DNA of 64,000 nt, from positions 3,410,001-3,474,000 of the forward strand of contig NZ_LR594675.1 in the NCBI RefSeq assembly GCF_901827205.1, read 5' to 3'. A program made the translations under genes and the position numbers. The notes beneath the pieces were generated by a model that worked only from the letters and a program-made list of their open reading frames with translations, was not told the origin of the DNA and did no database searches. Positions within the stretch are counted from its first letter, which is position 1; the number at the start of each line of letters is the position of its first letter. Positions 1 to 12,149 of the stretch are shown here, piece after piece. The DNA comes from Variovorax sp. PBS-H4 (GTDB lineage: Bacteria > Pseudomonadota > Gammaproteobacteria > Burkholderiales > Burkholderiaceae_C).

Positions 1-708
1 GGTGGGCCGGTCGACCCGGTCGACCCGGCCGTGTTCCGCAACGAGTTCCATGCCAAGAAGGCCCTGGCGGCTGCCGGCATCAGCGTGCCGCGCGAAGCGG
101 TGGCGACGTCGGCGGACGATGCCGTGCGCAGCGCGCAGGCCACCGGCTACCCCGTGGTTCTCAAGATCGCTTCGGAAGACATCGCCCACAAGACGGAGAT
201 CGGCGGCGTGGCGCTGAACCTGCAGGACGACGATGCCGTGCGGGACGCGTACGGCCGCCTGGTTGCCAATGCCGCGAAGCACGCACCGCAGGCGCGGCTG
301 GACGGCGTGCTGGTGGCCCCGATGGTCCGCGGCGGCGTGGAGCTGATCGCCGGGGTGTCGCGCGACCCTGTGTTCGGGCCGGTCGTCATGGTGGGGCTGG
401 GCGGCATCCACGCGGAGATCCTCAAGGATGTCGCCGTGCAGGTGGCGCCCGTCTCCGAAGACGAGGCGCTGCACATGATCCGCGGCCTCAAGATGTTCGC
501 GCTGCTGGACGGTGCCCGTGGCCAGCCGAAGGCCGACGTGGCTGCCGCCGCTCGCACCGTGGCGCGGCTTTCGGAGTTTGCATGCCGCCATGCCGAAGAC
601 GTGGCGGAAATCGACATGAACCCCATCCTGGTCAAGCCCGAGGGCGAAGGTGCCCTTGTGCTGGATGCGCTGATGGTCCCGACCTCCCGCAACACCACCG
701 CCCATTGA
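1..708 (+). CDS. ATP-grasp acyl-CoA ligase family protein, C-terminal part (5' end outside window)
   Basis: The frame is open from base 1, so the gene starts upstream of the window; about 235 C-terminal residues are visible. The sequence is typical of the ATP-grasp (succinyl-CoA-synthetase-beta-like) half of ADP-forming acetyl/acyl-CoA ligase family proteins. It shows a TGYPVVLKI strand, the SEDIAHKTEIGGV stretch, a GGVELIAGVSRDPVFGPVV segment, a GGIHAEILKD turn and the closing EIDMNPILV motif. The reaction would be ATP- or ADP-linked CoA-thioester formation or cleavage on a carboxylate. It leads an operon with acyl-CoA dehydrogenases and SDRs, so it probably activates the substrate of that pathway. 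The substrate cannot be read from the sequence, and the N-terminal CoA-binding half is not visible. Confidence 0.8.
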   Translation, partial: GGPVDPVDPAVFRNEFHAKKALAAAGISVPREAVATSADDAVRSAQATGYPVVLKIASEDIAHKTEIGGVALNLQDDDAVRDAYGRLVANAAKHAPQARLDGVLVAPMVRGGVELIAGVSRDPVFGPVVMVGLGGIHAEILKDVAVQVAPVSEDEALHMIRGLKMFALLDGARGQPKADVAAAARTVARLSEFACRHAEDVAEIDMNPILVKPEGEGALVLDALMVPTSRNTTAH

Positions 709-716
709 AGTCCCTC

Positions 717-1919
717 ATGCACATGGAAAAGAACCCGGCCATTCCGGCCGCTTCGGCAGGTCCGGCCGTCTACCGCCAGTACGCGCGCCAGTGGCTGCGC
801 GCCAACCTGCCCGAGCACATGCGTGCGGACAGCATCGACTACCGCACGCCGACGCTGGACGAGTGCCGCGACTGGGAAGCGTCCATGTACGACGCAGGCC
901 TGGCGGGCATGACCTGGCCGAAAGCCTATGGCGGCCTCGGCCTGACACTGCGGGAGCACCTGGCCGTCAACAAGGAAGTGGGCGCGCTCGCCATGCCCGA
1001 GAGCGTGAGCTCGATCGGCAAGGAGCTGGCGGGGCCGATCATCCAGACCGTCGGAACGGAAGAGCAGAAGCAGATGTTCCTGCCGGCCATTCTCTCGATG
1101 CGCAACTATTGGTGCCAGGGCTTCTCCGAGCCCGACGCCGGCTCCGACCTGGCGCGCCTGCGGACCAAGGCCGTGCAGGAGGGCGACACCTGGCGCATCA
1201 ACGGACAGAAGATCTGGACCAGCGGTGCCGCCAAGGCGCACTACTGCCTGCTCCTCACCCGCACCGGCACGGTCGCCGACAAGCACCGGGGGCTGCTGAT
1301 GTTCGCCGTGCCCATGGACACGCCCGGCATCCGCGTGGTGCCGATCAAGTCGATCGACGGCAAGGAATCCTTTGCCGAGGTCTTCTTCGACAACGTGGCG
1401 GTGCCGGACAGTGCGCGCCTCGGCGCCCCGGACGAGGGCTGGAACGCGGCCATCCGCGTCTTGTCGATCGAGCGCGCCACCAACCGCATGTACCGCGCGT
1501 GGCGCTTCGAATGCGAGCTGCGTCAGCTCGTTGCCGCGTGCAAGTCCGACCCGCAACTGTCGAAGTTGCTCGACGACGGCTACTACCAGCGCCGCATCGG
1601 CGATGTGGTGGGCGAGATCGACGCACTCAAGGGCCTGGTCGAGCGCACGGTGGACCAGATGATGGCCGGCGACAAGATCGGTGCCCGCGGCTCGCTGACC
1701 AAGCTCTTCTGGTCGGAGTGCCACCAGGCCTTCATGGGACTGGCGCTGTCGGTCGTGTCGCACGTCGACCCCCGTTCCAGTGCGCTGGCGCAACGCGCCC
1801 GCAAGCACTTCAGCACGGGCTACCTGTACGCCCGCGCCGAGACCATCTATGCCGGCACCACCGAAGTGCAGTTGGACATCATTGCGCAGCGCATCATGAA
1901 TTTGCCGAAGGACCTCTGA
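717..1919 (+). CDS. Acyl-CoA dehydrogenase (first of a pair)
   Basis: This is a 400-residue FAD-dependent acyl-CoA dehydrogenase introducing an alpha,beta double bond into an acyl-CoA. Supporting motifs are an N-terminal helical domain, the GFSEPDAGSDLARLRT signature of the middle beta domain, the WTSGA stretch, and a C-terminal helical domain ending in YAGTTEVQLDIIAQRI. The frame is open further upstream, but that part has no family similarity. ATG 717 (or ATG 723, two codons later) gives the usual family length and begins 8 bases after the upstream stop. The next gene, another acyl-CoA dehydrogenase, starts one base after this stop. Such adjacent unequal pairs often form alpha/beta heteromers, here an inference. 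Confidence 0.88.
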   Translation: MHMEKNPAIPAASAGPAVYRQYARQWLRANLPEHMRADSIDYRTPTLDECRDWEASMYDAGLAGMTWPKAYGGLGLTLREHLAVNKEVGALAMPESVSSIGKELAGPIIQTVGTEEQKQMFLPAILSMRNYWCQGFSEPDAGSDLARLRTKAVQEGDTWRINGQKIWTSGAAKAHYCLLLTRTGTVADKHRGLLMFAVPMDTPGIRVVPIKSIDGKESFAEVFFDNVAVPDSARLGAPDEGWNAAIRVLSIERATNRMYRAWRFECELRQLVAACKSDPQLSKLLDDGYYQRRIGDVVGEIDALKGLVERTVDQMMAGDKIGARGSLTKLFWSECHQAFMGLALSVVSHVDPRSSALAQRARKHFSTGYLYARAETIYAGTTEVQLDIIAQRIMNLPKDL

Positions 1920-1920
1920 G

Positions 1921-2883
1921 ATGAGCAACCCAGACAACGATCTCAAGCCCGAAGAGTTCGCCCAGGCCGCGGCGGAGGCGATCGCCGATGCGCAGAGCCG
2001 CAGCTTCGGCGATGCCGCCCGGGTCCTCGCCAGTGCCGGGCTGTGCGGTGTATGCGCGCTCGAAGACGCGGGCGGCCTTGGATTGGGCATCGAGTTCGCC
2101 CTGCCCATTGCGGCCGAAGCAGGCAAGCTGCGCTTGCAGTGGCCGCTTCTCGAAACCATCCTGATCGCCAAGGCGCTGGGAGGCTCTCCGCTCTCTGCGG
2201 AACTCGCCGGCGGCACACGCGTCGCTACATGGGCCTTGCAAGGCAGTCTGCAGGACCGCTGGGCGGGACAGGCCCGCTGTGCCAAGGACTGCGACTGGGT
2301 GCTGGTGGCCGACGGGCACGGCGCAGCCGCCCTGCTCGACCTGCGCTCCGTCGAAATCCAGGACGACGGCGCACTGGACCCGGAACACCCCCAGTCGTGG
2401 CTGGCGCTCGAAGGCGCCAAGGTGCTGGCCGAACTCGACGCCGCCACATTCGCTGCACTGCAGCGCGACTGCCAAGTCCTGATCGCCGGCTTCGTCAACG
2501 GCGCCGCCGAAGCCGCACTGGCGACCACGGCGGAGTACATGTCGACCCGCGTGCAGTTCGGACGCCCGCTGTCGGCCAAGCAGGCCGTGCGCCACCTGCT
2601 GGCGCGGATGCGCCTGCTGCAGGAAGCCTCCAATGCCGGCATCCAGCGCGTGCTCGGCACGGATGAATACGGCAGCGTGCGCAGTGCCCAGCCGGTGCTG
2701 GCCAACGCGCTCGCCAGTGCCGCCTTCGTCCTGGAGAAATCCATCCACCTGCATGGCGGCATGGGCTTCACCTGGGAAGTCCCTTTGCACTATGCGCTGC
2801 GCGAAGTACGGAAGTTCGATGCGGCCTTCGGATCGGGCGCGCTGGCCTGCCAGGTCGGCCGGGACTTCATCCGGTCTGTATGA
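1921..2883 (+). CDS. Acyl-CoA dehydrogenase, short partner subunit
   Basis: This 320-residue protein is related to acyl-CoA dehydrogenases but shorter than the preceding one. The C-terminal helical domain is clear: the segment around STRVQFGRPLSAKQAVRH and the closing HLHGGMGFTWEVPLHYALRE match the FAD-contacting parts of the family. The N-terminal part is more divergent. It starts one base after the upstream dehydrogenase stop, and the downstream SDR frame overlaps its stop, so translation is probably coupled. A pair of one full-length and one short dehydrogenase suggests a heteromeric enzyme acting on a bulky or cyclic acyl-CoA. That substrate class is an inference. Confidence 0.85.
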   Translation: MSNPDNDLKPEEFAQAAAEAIADAQSRSFGDAARVLASAGLCGVCALEDAGGLGLGIEFALPIAAEAGKLRLQWPLLETILIAKALGGSPLSAELAGGTRVATWALQGSLQDRWAGQARCAKDCDWVLVADGHGAAALLDLRSVEIQDDGALDPEHPQSWLALEGAKVLAELDAATFAALQRDCQVLIAGFVNGAAEAALATTAEYMSTRVQFGRPLSAKQAVRHLLARMRLLQEASNAGIQRVLGTDEYGSVRSAQPVLANALASAAFVLEKSIHLHGGMGFTWEVPLHYALREVRKFDAAFGSGALACQVGRDFIRSV

Positions 2884-2897
2884 ACCAAGGAACACCA

Positions 2898-3656
2898 ATG
2901 AACCAGGATCTGCTCGGCCGCGTGGCCCTCATCACCGGCGCAGGCGCCGGTATCGGCCGCGAAACCGCCTTTCAGATGGCCGCGCGCGGCGCCGTCGTCT
3001 GCGTGAACGACCTCAAGGAAGACCTGGTGACGCCCGTGGTGGAGGACATCAAGTCCCGCGGCGGGCAGGCCATCGGCATCGCGCTGAACATTGCCAGCCG
3101 CGAAGGCATTCGCGAGGCCATCCAGCGCGCATTCGAGCACGGCAAGCGCTTCGACATCCTGGTCAACAACGCGGCCTGGGTGCGCTACCAGGCCATTCCG
3201 GAAATCATGCCGGAGACCGTGGACCGCATGCTGGATGTCGGCTTCAAGTCCGTGATCTGGGGCCTGCAGGAGGCCGTGGCAGTGATGGACCCGCAGCGCG
3301 GCGGCTCGATCGTCAACGTCGCGTCGGTCGCGGCCCTGCGCTCGGCCGCCAACTCGGTGGTCTATTCCGGCATCAAGGCAGGCGTCCTGGGCATCACCCG
3401 CGCCGCGGCCGCGGAACTGGGTGCGCGCAACATCCGCGTCAATGCCGTGTGCCCCTCGGCCGTGCCCACCGAAGGCACGCAGCGAAACCGCAACGCCGAG
3501 CGCGATGCCAACCGCATCGCCCGCACGCCGCTGGGCCGGCTGGGCACCGTGGAAGACATCGCGCGCAGCATCTGCTTCCTGGCCAGCGACGACGCGGGCT
3601 TCATTACCGCGCAAGCCTTGACGGTGGATGGCGGCATCACGCTGACCAACATCTGA
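2898..3656 (+). CDS. Short-chain dehydrogenase/reductase (SDR)
   Basis: This is a 252-residue classical SDR oxidoreductase using NAD(P)H. It has the cofactor motif TGAGAGIG near residue 13, NNAAW in place of the common NNAG, the catalytic serine in VNVASVAA, and the YSGIK catalytic pair (YxxxK). It ends with the usual ITAQALTVDGG closing strand. An in-frame ATG at 2880 overlaps the upstream stop, but ATG 2898 follows an AAGGA ribosome site at a good distance and starts directly before the Rossmann fold, so it was chosen. As the third step of the operon it could oxidise a hydroxyacyl-CoA, but the sequence does not fix the substrate. Confidence 0.88.
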   Translation: MNQDLLGRVALITGAGAGIGRETAFQMAARGAVVCVNDLKEDLVTPVVEDIKSRGGQAIGIALNIASREGIREAIQRAFEHGKRFDILVNNAAWVRYQAIPEIMPETVDRMLDVGFKSVIWGLQEAVAVMDPQRGGSIVNVASVAALRSAANSVVYSGIKAGVLGITRAAAAELGARNIRVNAVCPSAVPTEGTQRNRNAERDANRIARTPLGRLGTVEDIARSICFLASDDAGFITAQALTVDGGITLTNI

Positions 3657-3675
3657 TCTCCCTGCCGACCCGCAG

Positions 3676-4899
3676 ATGCAGACAGTTCTGATCACCGGTG
3701 CTGCATCCGGCATCGGGCGCGACACCGCACGGCTGTTCGCCGCCGCAGGCTGGCAATGCGTGCTGGTCGACAACAACGAGCGTGCCTTGCACCCGCTGGG
3801 GCAAAGCCTGCCCTCCCCGGCTTCGGCCGCGCATGTGCTGCGCACGATCGACCTGACGGACCCCGGGCAAATCGCATCCCTGGGGGAAGGCACGCCCGAG
3901 CTCGATGCCATCATCAACAACGCCGGCATGTCCGACACGTCCAATACGCCGCTCGCAGAGCAGAGCCAGGCGCAGATGAACCGTCTGCTCGCGCTCAATC
4001 TCGCAGCGCCCGCGGCAGTGGTCGATGCGTGCAGTCATCTGCTCAAGCCGGGCGCGCGCATCGTGAACGTGGCCTCGGGGGCCGGGCTGCATGCCATTCC
4101 ATGGCGCGGTGCCTACAGCCCGAGCAAGGCAGGGCTCATCGCCCAGACGCTGGCCCTGGCAAAGGCGCGGCCGGACTGGTGCGTGACGGTGCTGGCCCCA
4201 GGATTCGTGCGAACCGAGCTGGTGGATGGACTCATCCAGGCCGGTCGACTCAGCCCTGAGCGCGCCGTGGCGAAGATTCCGCTCGGCCGCATGGCTATGC
4301 CCGAGGAAATGGCACGGGCCCTCTACTTTCTGGCCAGCACCGGAGCGCAGCCGCTGAGCGGGCGGGTGCTCGCAGTCAACGGCGGCTCTTCCGTCTATGG
4401 CGGCAGCCAGCCATTCACGCCGGCCGCGCGGGAGCCACACCCTTTCGATACGCCGTTGCAACTGGAGGTGTGCGGCGGCGACACCGCGCCATGGCAAGCC
4501 GTGGCGCAGGCGCCCGCGGCAGGCGCGCACTACGCAGCCTGCCTCGACCTGTCACCGTGGCACGGTGCTCCGGCGCGCCTGTTGCAGACCGTGCATGCCG
4601 CCGCGGCACGTTTCGCGGCGCGTCACCCAGCGCAGGCCAGCCTGACCCTGGTGCTGCCTGTCGAAGATGCCACCCGGTGGCAAGACGCCGGCAACGCTGC
4701 CGCGACACGCATGCTGGTCTCGACCCTCGCGTGCGAGTGGGGCCCTCGCGCCCTGCGCATCAATGCGCTGGAAGTGCCAGCAGGTGTAGACCCAGCGGCA
4801 TTGCACCCGCTGCTGCGTTTCGTCTGCGGATCTGCTGCCCAGTACCTCACGGGGCAGACCCTTGCCTGCAGTGCCGCCATACGACAGGAGTCGCGATGA
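3676..4899 (+). CDS. SDR oxidoreductase with a second, degenerate SDR-like C-terminal domain
   Basis: This 407-residue protein is much longer than the roughly 250 residues usual for an SDR. Residues 1 to about 240 are a complete classical SDR: TGAASGIG near residue 6, NNAG, a serine in VNVASGAG, YSPSK, and a closing LAVNGGSS. The remaining 165 residues look like the second half of another SDR. The stretch TLACEWGPRALRIN matches the helix-strand after the active site, and FVCGSAAQYLTGQTLA matches the closing strand. This part lacks a glycine-rich cofactor motif and a YxxxK pair. The extension is therefore probably a non-catalytic relic or a dimerisation module. The stop overlaps the next gene as ATGA. 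Confidence 0.82.
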   Translation: MQTVLITGAASGIGRDTARLFAAAGWQCVLVDNNERALHPLGQSLPSPASAAHVLRTIDLTDPGQIASLGEGTPELDAIINNAGMSDTSNTPLAEQSQAQMNRLLALNLAAPAAVVDACSHLLKPGARIVNVASGAGLHAIPWRGAYSPSKAGLIAQTLALAKARPDWCVTVLAPGFVRTELVDGLIQAGRLSPERAVAKIPLGRMAMPEEMARALYFLASTGAQPLSGRVLAVNGGSSVYGGSQPFTPAAREPHPFDTPLQLEVCGGDTAPWQAVAQAPAAGAHYAACLDLSPWHGAPARLLQTVHAAAARFAARHPAQASLTLVLPVEDATRWQDAGNAAATRMLVSTLACEWGPRALRINALEVPAGVDPAALHPLLRFVCGSAAQYLTGQTLACSAAIRQESR

Positions 4900-5666
4900 A
4901 GAAACCAGATGTCATGACCGACGACGCACGCGCGCAGATCAAGCAGTCCTTCATCGCGGAGCGAGGGTACTGGCGGCCCTGGACCCAAACCATGTTGCAG
5001 GCCTGCCCCGCCTTCGTGCAGCAATACGCCCGCTATGCAGGATATCCGGCGCGCACCGGGCCGCTGACGGAGCGCATGGTGGAGCTCATCTATATCGCGC
5101 TCGATTCCTCTTCTTCCCATCTTTTCGAGCCCGGCTTGCACACCCACATGAAGCGGGCGCTCGAAGTGGGCGCGACCCAGGCCGATATCTTCGATGTGCT
5201 GCACCTCGTTGCCGTGCAGGGCCTCGCCAGCGTGTGCCAGGCGACCGACATCCTCGCCGAGTTGACCGGCTCCAGCGCTGATGCGGTGGTCGACGAAGCA
5301 CTCCGGGCCCGCGTCGATGGGCTCGGTCCGGCACACGCGCTGGCGCTGAACTCCGTCGCGCGGCTCGACCCCCGCTATGCCGAGGTGCTGCTCGACTTTG
5401 TCGAGCAAGGCCGCCCCGGCGGAGGGCTGACCACTGCGGAGCGCAGCCTCGTGCAGTTGGCATTGCATTCGTGCTTTACAGCTTTCAACCCACACGCGAT
5501 CCGGCAGATGCTCGCCACCGCACTGTCCCAAGGACTGACGGCGGCCGAGCTGCTTCAAGCCATCCAGCTGGGCGCTCATCTGGCGGTTCATGGGACCGCC
5601 CTCGGCACCAACGTCCTTCGGGAAGTTCAGTCCAGCGATATCGACAGCGCACACCCTGAACGGTAG
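4896..5666 (+). CDS. Carboxymuconolactone decarboxylase (CMD/AhpD-like) family protein
   Basis: This 256-residue all-helical protein has two CMD-like halves. The first is around residues 60-120 (ERMVELIYIALDSSSSHLFEPG, then GATQADIFDVLHLVAVQG). The second is around residues 170-245 (ERSLVQLALHSCF, then GLTAAELLQAIQLGAHLAVHG). The CxxC pair of AhpD-type peroxidase partners is absent, so a disulfide-reductase role is unlikely and a lyase or decarboxylase role is more plausible. The ATG overlaps the stop of the SDR fusion gene (ATGA), so it is the last gene of the catabolic operon. Its exact reaction cannot be assigned. Confidence 0.78.
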   Translation: MKKPDVMTDDARAQIKQSFIAERGYWRPWTQTMLQACPAFVQQYARYAGYPARTGPLTERMVELIYIALDSSSSHLFEPGLHTHMKRALEVGATQADIFDVLHLVAVQGLASVCQATDILAELTGSSADAVVDEALRARVDGLGPAHALALNSVARLDPRYAEVLLDFVEQGRPGGGLTTAERSLVQLALHSCFTAFNPHAIRQMLATALSQGLTAAELLQAIQLGAHLAVHGTALGTNVLREVQSSDIDSAHPER

Positions 5667-5866
5667 CTGAACTCCCCTTGCCAGAACCCTTCGGTTCATT
5701 GCAAGCTCTCGTCTGACAGGCCCTCTCGCGAGGTTCCTGCAACGCCTCAGGAGGCCGGGCCAAACCATTTGGTTTCGTCATCCGCCATGGCACTGTGTAG
5801 CAGGACACGGATGAGCACATGACGCGCGCGTCGCGTCAGCATTTCAGAATCAAAACTCTCAAAGAG
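5667..5866. other. Intergenic region before the respiratory operon
   Basis: Roughly 200 bases hold no convincing gene. A small inverted repeat CCAAA-CCA-TTTGG lies at 5760-5772 without a T-run. A GTGT-N6-ACAC inverted repeat at 5795-5808 is treated separately as a possible regulator site. The promoter of the ACIII/caa3 operon must lie here or inside the end of the CMD gene, but I could not recognise good -35 and -10 boxes. Confidence 0.4.
5793..5810. promoter_or_regulatory. Candidate Crp/Fnr-type operator upstream of the ACIII operon
   Basis: The bases read CTGTGT-AGCAGG-ACACGG, with inverted GTGT/ACAC arms six bases apart, the spacing of Crp/Fnr sites. The half CTGTGY also appears in a more perfect palindrome (18836-18853) directly upstream of the Crp/Fnr-family gene at the far end of this operon. 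It lies about 200 bases before actA. The shared half-site is visible in the sequence; binding is inferred. Confidence 0.3.
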
Positions 5867-5872
5867 GTGCGC

Positions 5873-5989
5873 GTGCGTCCAAGACTCTCCGGCTCGGCGC
5901 CGCGACCGGTGCCGAGCTACGTCGCTTCCGGCATGGCGGCGCCGAGTACCACCGGCAACGCGCGAGCCGAGGCGGTGCAGCGCCGCTGA
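5873..5989 (+). CDS. Possible 38-residue leader peptide upstream of actA
   Basis: A GTG codon at 5873 is preceded five bases upstream by an AAGAGG ribosome-site-like sequence and opens a 38-codon frame. The frame ends with TGA only four bases before the actA ATG. actA itself has no good ribosome site, so coupled re-initiation from this frame would explain its translation. The peptide is arginine-, proline- and alanine-rich, without cysteine or a membrane segment, and resembles nothing I know. GTG 5867 is an alternative start. It may be a chance frame in GC-rich DNA. Confidence 0.3.
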   Translation: MRPRLSGSAPRPVPSYVASGMAAPSTTGNARAEAVQRR

Positions 5990-5993
5990 CGTA

Positions 5994-6662
5994 ATGCCAT
6001 CGCAGCCGCAAACCCGCGCCCAGGTCTTCAGCCGCCGTATGGAGTTGGGCGTGAAGCTGGTGATCGCGGGCCTGTTCCTGCTGTTCCCCGCGCTGGTGGC
6101 GTTCGCCGTGTGGCGGGAGAGTTCGTATCAGGCACTGGGCTCGCCCGTGGCGCAGCCGATCCCGTTCAGCCACAAGCATCATGTGGGGGACGACGGCCTG
6201 GACTGCCGCTATTGCCACACCACGGTGGAGACCAGCCGCCATGCCGGGCTGCCCTCGACCCGCATCTGCCTCACCTGCCATTCGCAGCTGTACACCGACG
6301 CCAAGGTGCTGGAGCCGTTGCGCGAAAGCGCCCGCACCGGACGACCGATCGCCTGGCGCCGCGTGCACACCCTGCCGGACTTCGTCTATTTTGCGCACAG
6401 CGTGCATGTCGCCAAAGGTGTCGCATGCATCGAATGCCACGGCCATGTGGACCAGATGCCGCTGACCTGGCGCGCGCAGCCGCTGCAGATGCAGTGGTGC
6501 CTGGCTTGCCACCGCAACCCCGCCCCGCACCTGCGCCCGCGCGACCAGGTGTTCGACATGCGCGGCAACAGCGTGAGCGCGGAGGACGCCGCCAGCATGG
6601 CCCGCCTCATGCGACTGGAAAGCCGGCAGCGCATGACCGACTGCTCGACCTGCCACCGGTGA
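5994..6662 (+). CDS. actA: Alternative Complex III subunit ActA, pentaheme cytochrome c
   Basis: This is a 222-residue membrane-anchored multiheme cytochrome. One N-terminal transmembrane helix (about residues 18-40) is followed by a periplasmic domain with five CxxCH heme sites: CRYCH near 71, CLTCH near 91, CIECH near 146, CLACH near 169 and CSTCH near the C-terminus. Additional histidines (SHKHH, FAHSVHV) could be distal ligands. Five hemes on a single anchor is the hallmark of ActA in the quinol-oxidising Alternative Complex III, where it passes electrons from ActB toward ActE or the oxidase. It is the first recognisable gene of the act-cox operon; actB begins seven bases after the stop. 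Confidence 0.93.
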   Translation: MPSQPQTRAQVFSRRMELGVKLVIAGLFLLFPALVAFAVWRESSYQALGSPVAQPIPFSHKHHVGDDGLDCRYCHTTVETSRHAGLPSTRICLTCHSQLYTDAKVLEPLRESARTGRPIAWRRVHTLPDFVYFAHSVHVAKGVACIECHGHVDQMPLTWRAQPLQMQWCLACHRNPAPHLRPRDQVFDMRGNSVSAEDAASMARLMRLESRQRMTDCSTCHR

Positions 6663-6669
6663 GCCCGAC

Positions 6670-9510
<2,841 letters not shown>

Positions 9511-9521
9511 GAGGAGATCAC

Positions 9522-9620
9522 ATGATCACGGACAAGGCCGAAGTGCCCCGTACCCTGAAGCGCTCCGCGGCAAAAGCGCCGCCGCGCCGCTGGGCCGCCG
9601 TGTCCGCCGAAGGGCCCTGA
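9522..9620 (+). CDS. Possible 32-residue small protein between actB and actC
   Basis: ATG 9522 follows a strong GAGGAG ribosome site at a good distance, and the frame ends at TGA 9618-9620, five bases before the actC ATG. The predicted product has 32 residues and is basic and proline/alanine-rich (it includes KRSAAKAPPRRW), with no membrane segment. No other start in this gap has such a ribosome site, while actC has a weaker one, so coupling to actC is plausible. I do not recognise the product. It could be a small accessory subunit or only a translational coupler. Confidence 0.42.
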   Translation: MITDKAEVPRTLKRSAAKAPPRRWAAVSAEGP

Positions 9621-9625
9621 CGACG

Positions 9626-10986
<1,361 letters not shown>

Positions 10987-10990
<4 letters not shown>

Positions 10991-11517
10991 CGGGCAACTG
11001 GGGGCTGATGGCGGAATTCGCCACCGCCGACGAACTGCTGGCCGCCGCACGGCGCGTCCACGCCGTCGGCTACCGGCATGCCGAGGCGTATTCGCCCTTC
11101 CCCGTCGAAGGCCTGGCGGAGGCGCTCGGTTTCCAAGGCAGCCGGGTGCCGTTCTTCACGTTCGTGGGAGCGGCTTTGGGCGGCGCCTCCGGCTTTTTCA
11201 TGCAGTGGTACTCGGCCGTGATCGACTATCCGGTCAACATCGGCGGACGTCCCCTGAACAGCTGGCCGATGTTCGTGCCGGTGACTTTCGAACTGGCCGT
11301 GCTGGGCGGCGCGCTGGCCGCCGTCCTTGCGATGCTGATCGGCAGCGGCCTGCCGCGGCTGCGGCATCCGGTGTTCGGCGCACGCGACTTCGAGCTGGCA
11401 ACGCGCAACCGGTTCTTCCTGTGCCTGCGCAGTGACGACCCGGCCTTCGACGCCGAGCAGGCGCCCCGGCTCCTGGACGGCATGAAGCCGCTGCGCCTGG
11501 TGGAGGTGCCGCTGTGA
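10987..11517 (+). CDS. actD: Alternative Complex III subunit ActD (DUF3341)
   Basis: This is a 176-residue membrane protein with the DUF3341 pattern: an N-terminal soluble part containing FATADELLAAARRVHAVGY and AYSPFPVEGL, followed by two transmembrane helices (around FFTFVGAALGGASGFFMQWY and the FELAVLGGALAAVLAML segment) and a short tail. ActD is a structural subunit of ACIII without cofactors. The start is ATG 10987, overlapping the actC stop; upstream in-frame codons belong to a shadow of actC. The stop overlaps a GTG start of actE. Confidence 0.92.
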
Positions 11518-12149
11518 CGGCCCGCGCACTCGCTTTCGGCGCCCTGCTGCTGTTCGGCTTGGCAGGCTGTGAGCGGACGATGCGCGACATGTACGAGCAG
11601 CCCCGCTACGGCCCTGGCGAGGGCAGCCCGCTCTTTCCCGACGGGCGTGCGGCGCGCCCGCCGCCGCCCGGCAGCGTGGCCAATGCCTCAGGCGATCTCG
11701 CCGCCACCAGCAGCGGACGCCATGGGCAAGCTGAAGTGGCACTGCGCGAATCGGCCTACGCCGCGAGCGCGCCGCCGCCCGTCACCCGAACGCTGCTTCA
11801 GCGCGGCCAGGAGCGCTACAGCATCTATTGCCTGCCATGCCACAGCCCCGTGGGCGACGGCGACGGGCCGATCGTTCGCCGTGGCTTTCCGCGCCCGCCT
11901 TCCTACCACGAGCAGCGCCTGCGCGAGGCACCGGACCGGTACTTCTTCGACGTCATCACGCACGGCCGCGGCATCATGTATTCGTACGCGGACCGCGTCG
12001 CGCCCGAAGACCGCTGGGCCATCGTCGCCTACATCCGCGCCTTGCAATTGAGCCAGCATGCGCCGCTGGCAGCCCTGCCGCCCGCCCTGCAGGAGAAGCT
12101 TGCCGCCATGCCGGCCGAGCCGCCGGCGAACAAGGAGCCGGCACGATGA
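11514..12149 (+). CDS. actE: Alternative Complex III subunit ActE, monoheme cytochrome c lipoprotein
   Basis: This 211-residue protein has a GTG start overlapping the actD stop (GTGA). The N-terminus is a lipoprotein signal with lipobox LAGC at the cysteine near residue 19, so the mature protein should be lipid-anchored on the periplasmic side. A single heme site, CLPCH, lies near residue 106, and GIMYSYADRV downstream provides a candidate methionine axial ligand. This matches ActE, the mobile-cytochrome-like subunit that delivers electrons from ACIII to the oxidase. The stop overlaps the next start as ATGA. Confidence 0.92.
   Translation: MTARALAFGALLLFGLAGCERTMRDMYEQPRYGPGEGSPLFPDGRAARPPPPGSVANASGDLAATSSGRHGQAEVALRESAYAASAPPPVTRTLLQRGQERYSIYCLPCHSPVGDGDGPIVRRGFPRPPSYHEQRLREAPDRYFFDVITHGRGIMYSYADRVAPEDRWAIVAYIRALQLSQHAPLAALPPALQEKLAAMPAEPPANKEPAR

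Noticed and set aside
1..30. Repeated GGTCGACCC at the window start as a repeat element
   Set aside because: It only encodes a Val-Asp-Pro duplication inside the reading frame.
147..2771. Long minus-strand open frame opposite the catabolic operon
   Set aside because: It is antisense to three genes with clear family motifs and its translation is low-complexity; GC-rich third positions keep the opposite frame open.
5760..5772. CCAAA-CCA-TTTGG inverted repeat as terminator
   Set aside because: Arms are only five bases and no T-run follows; too weak to call.
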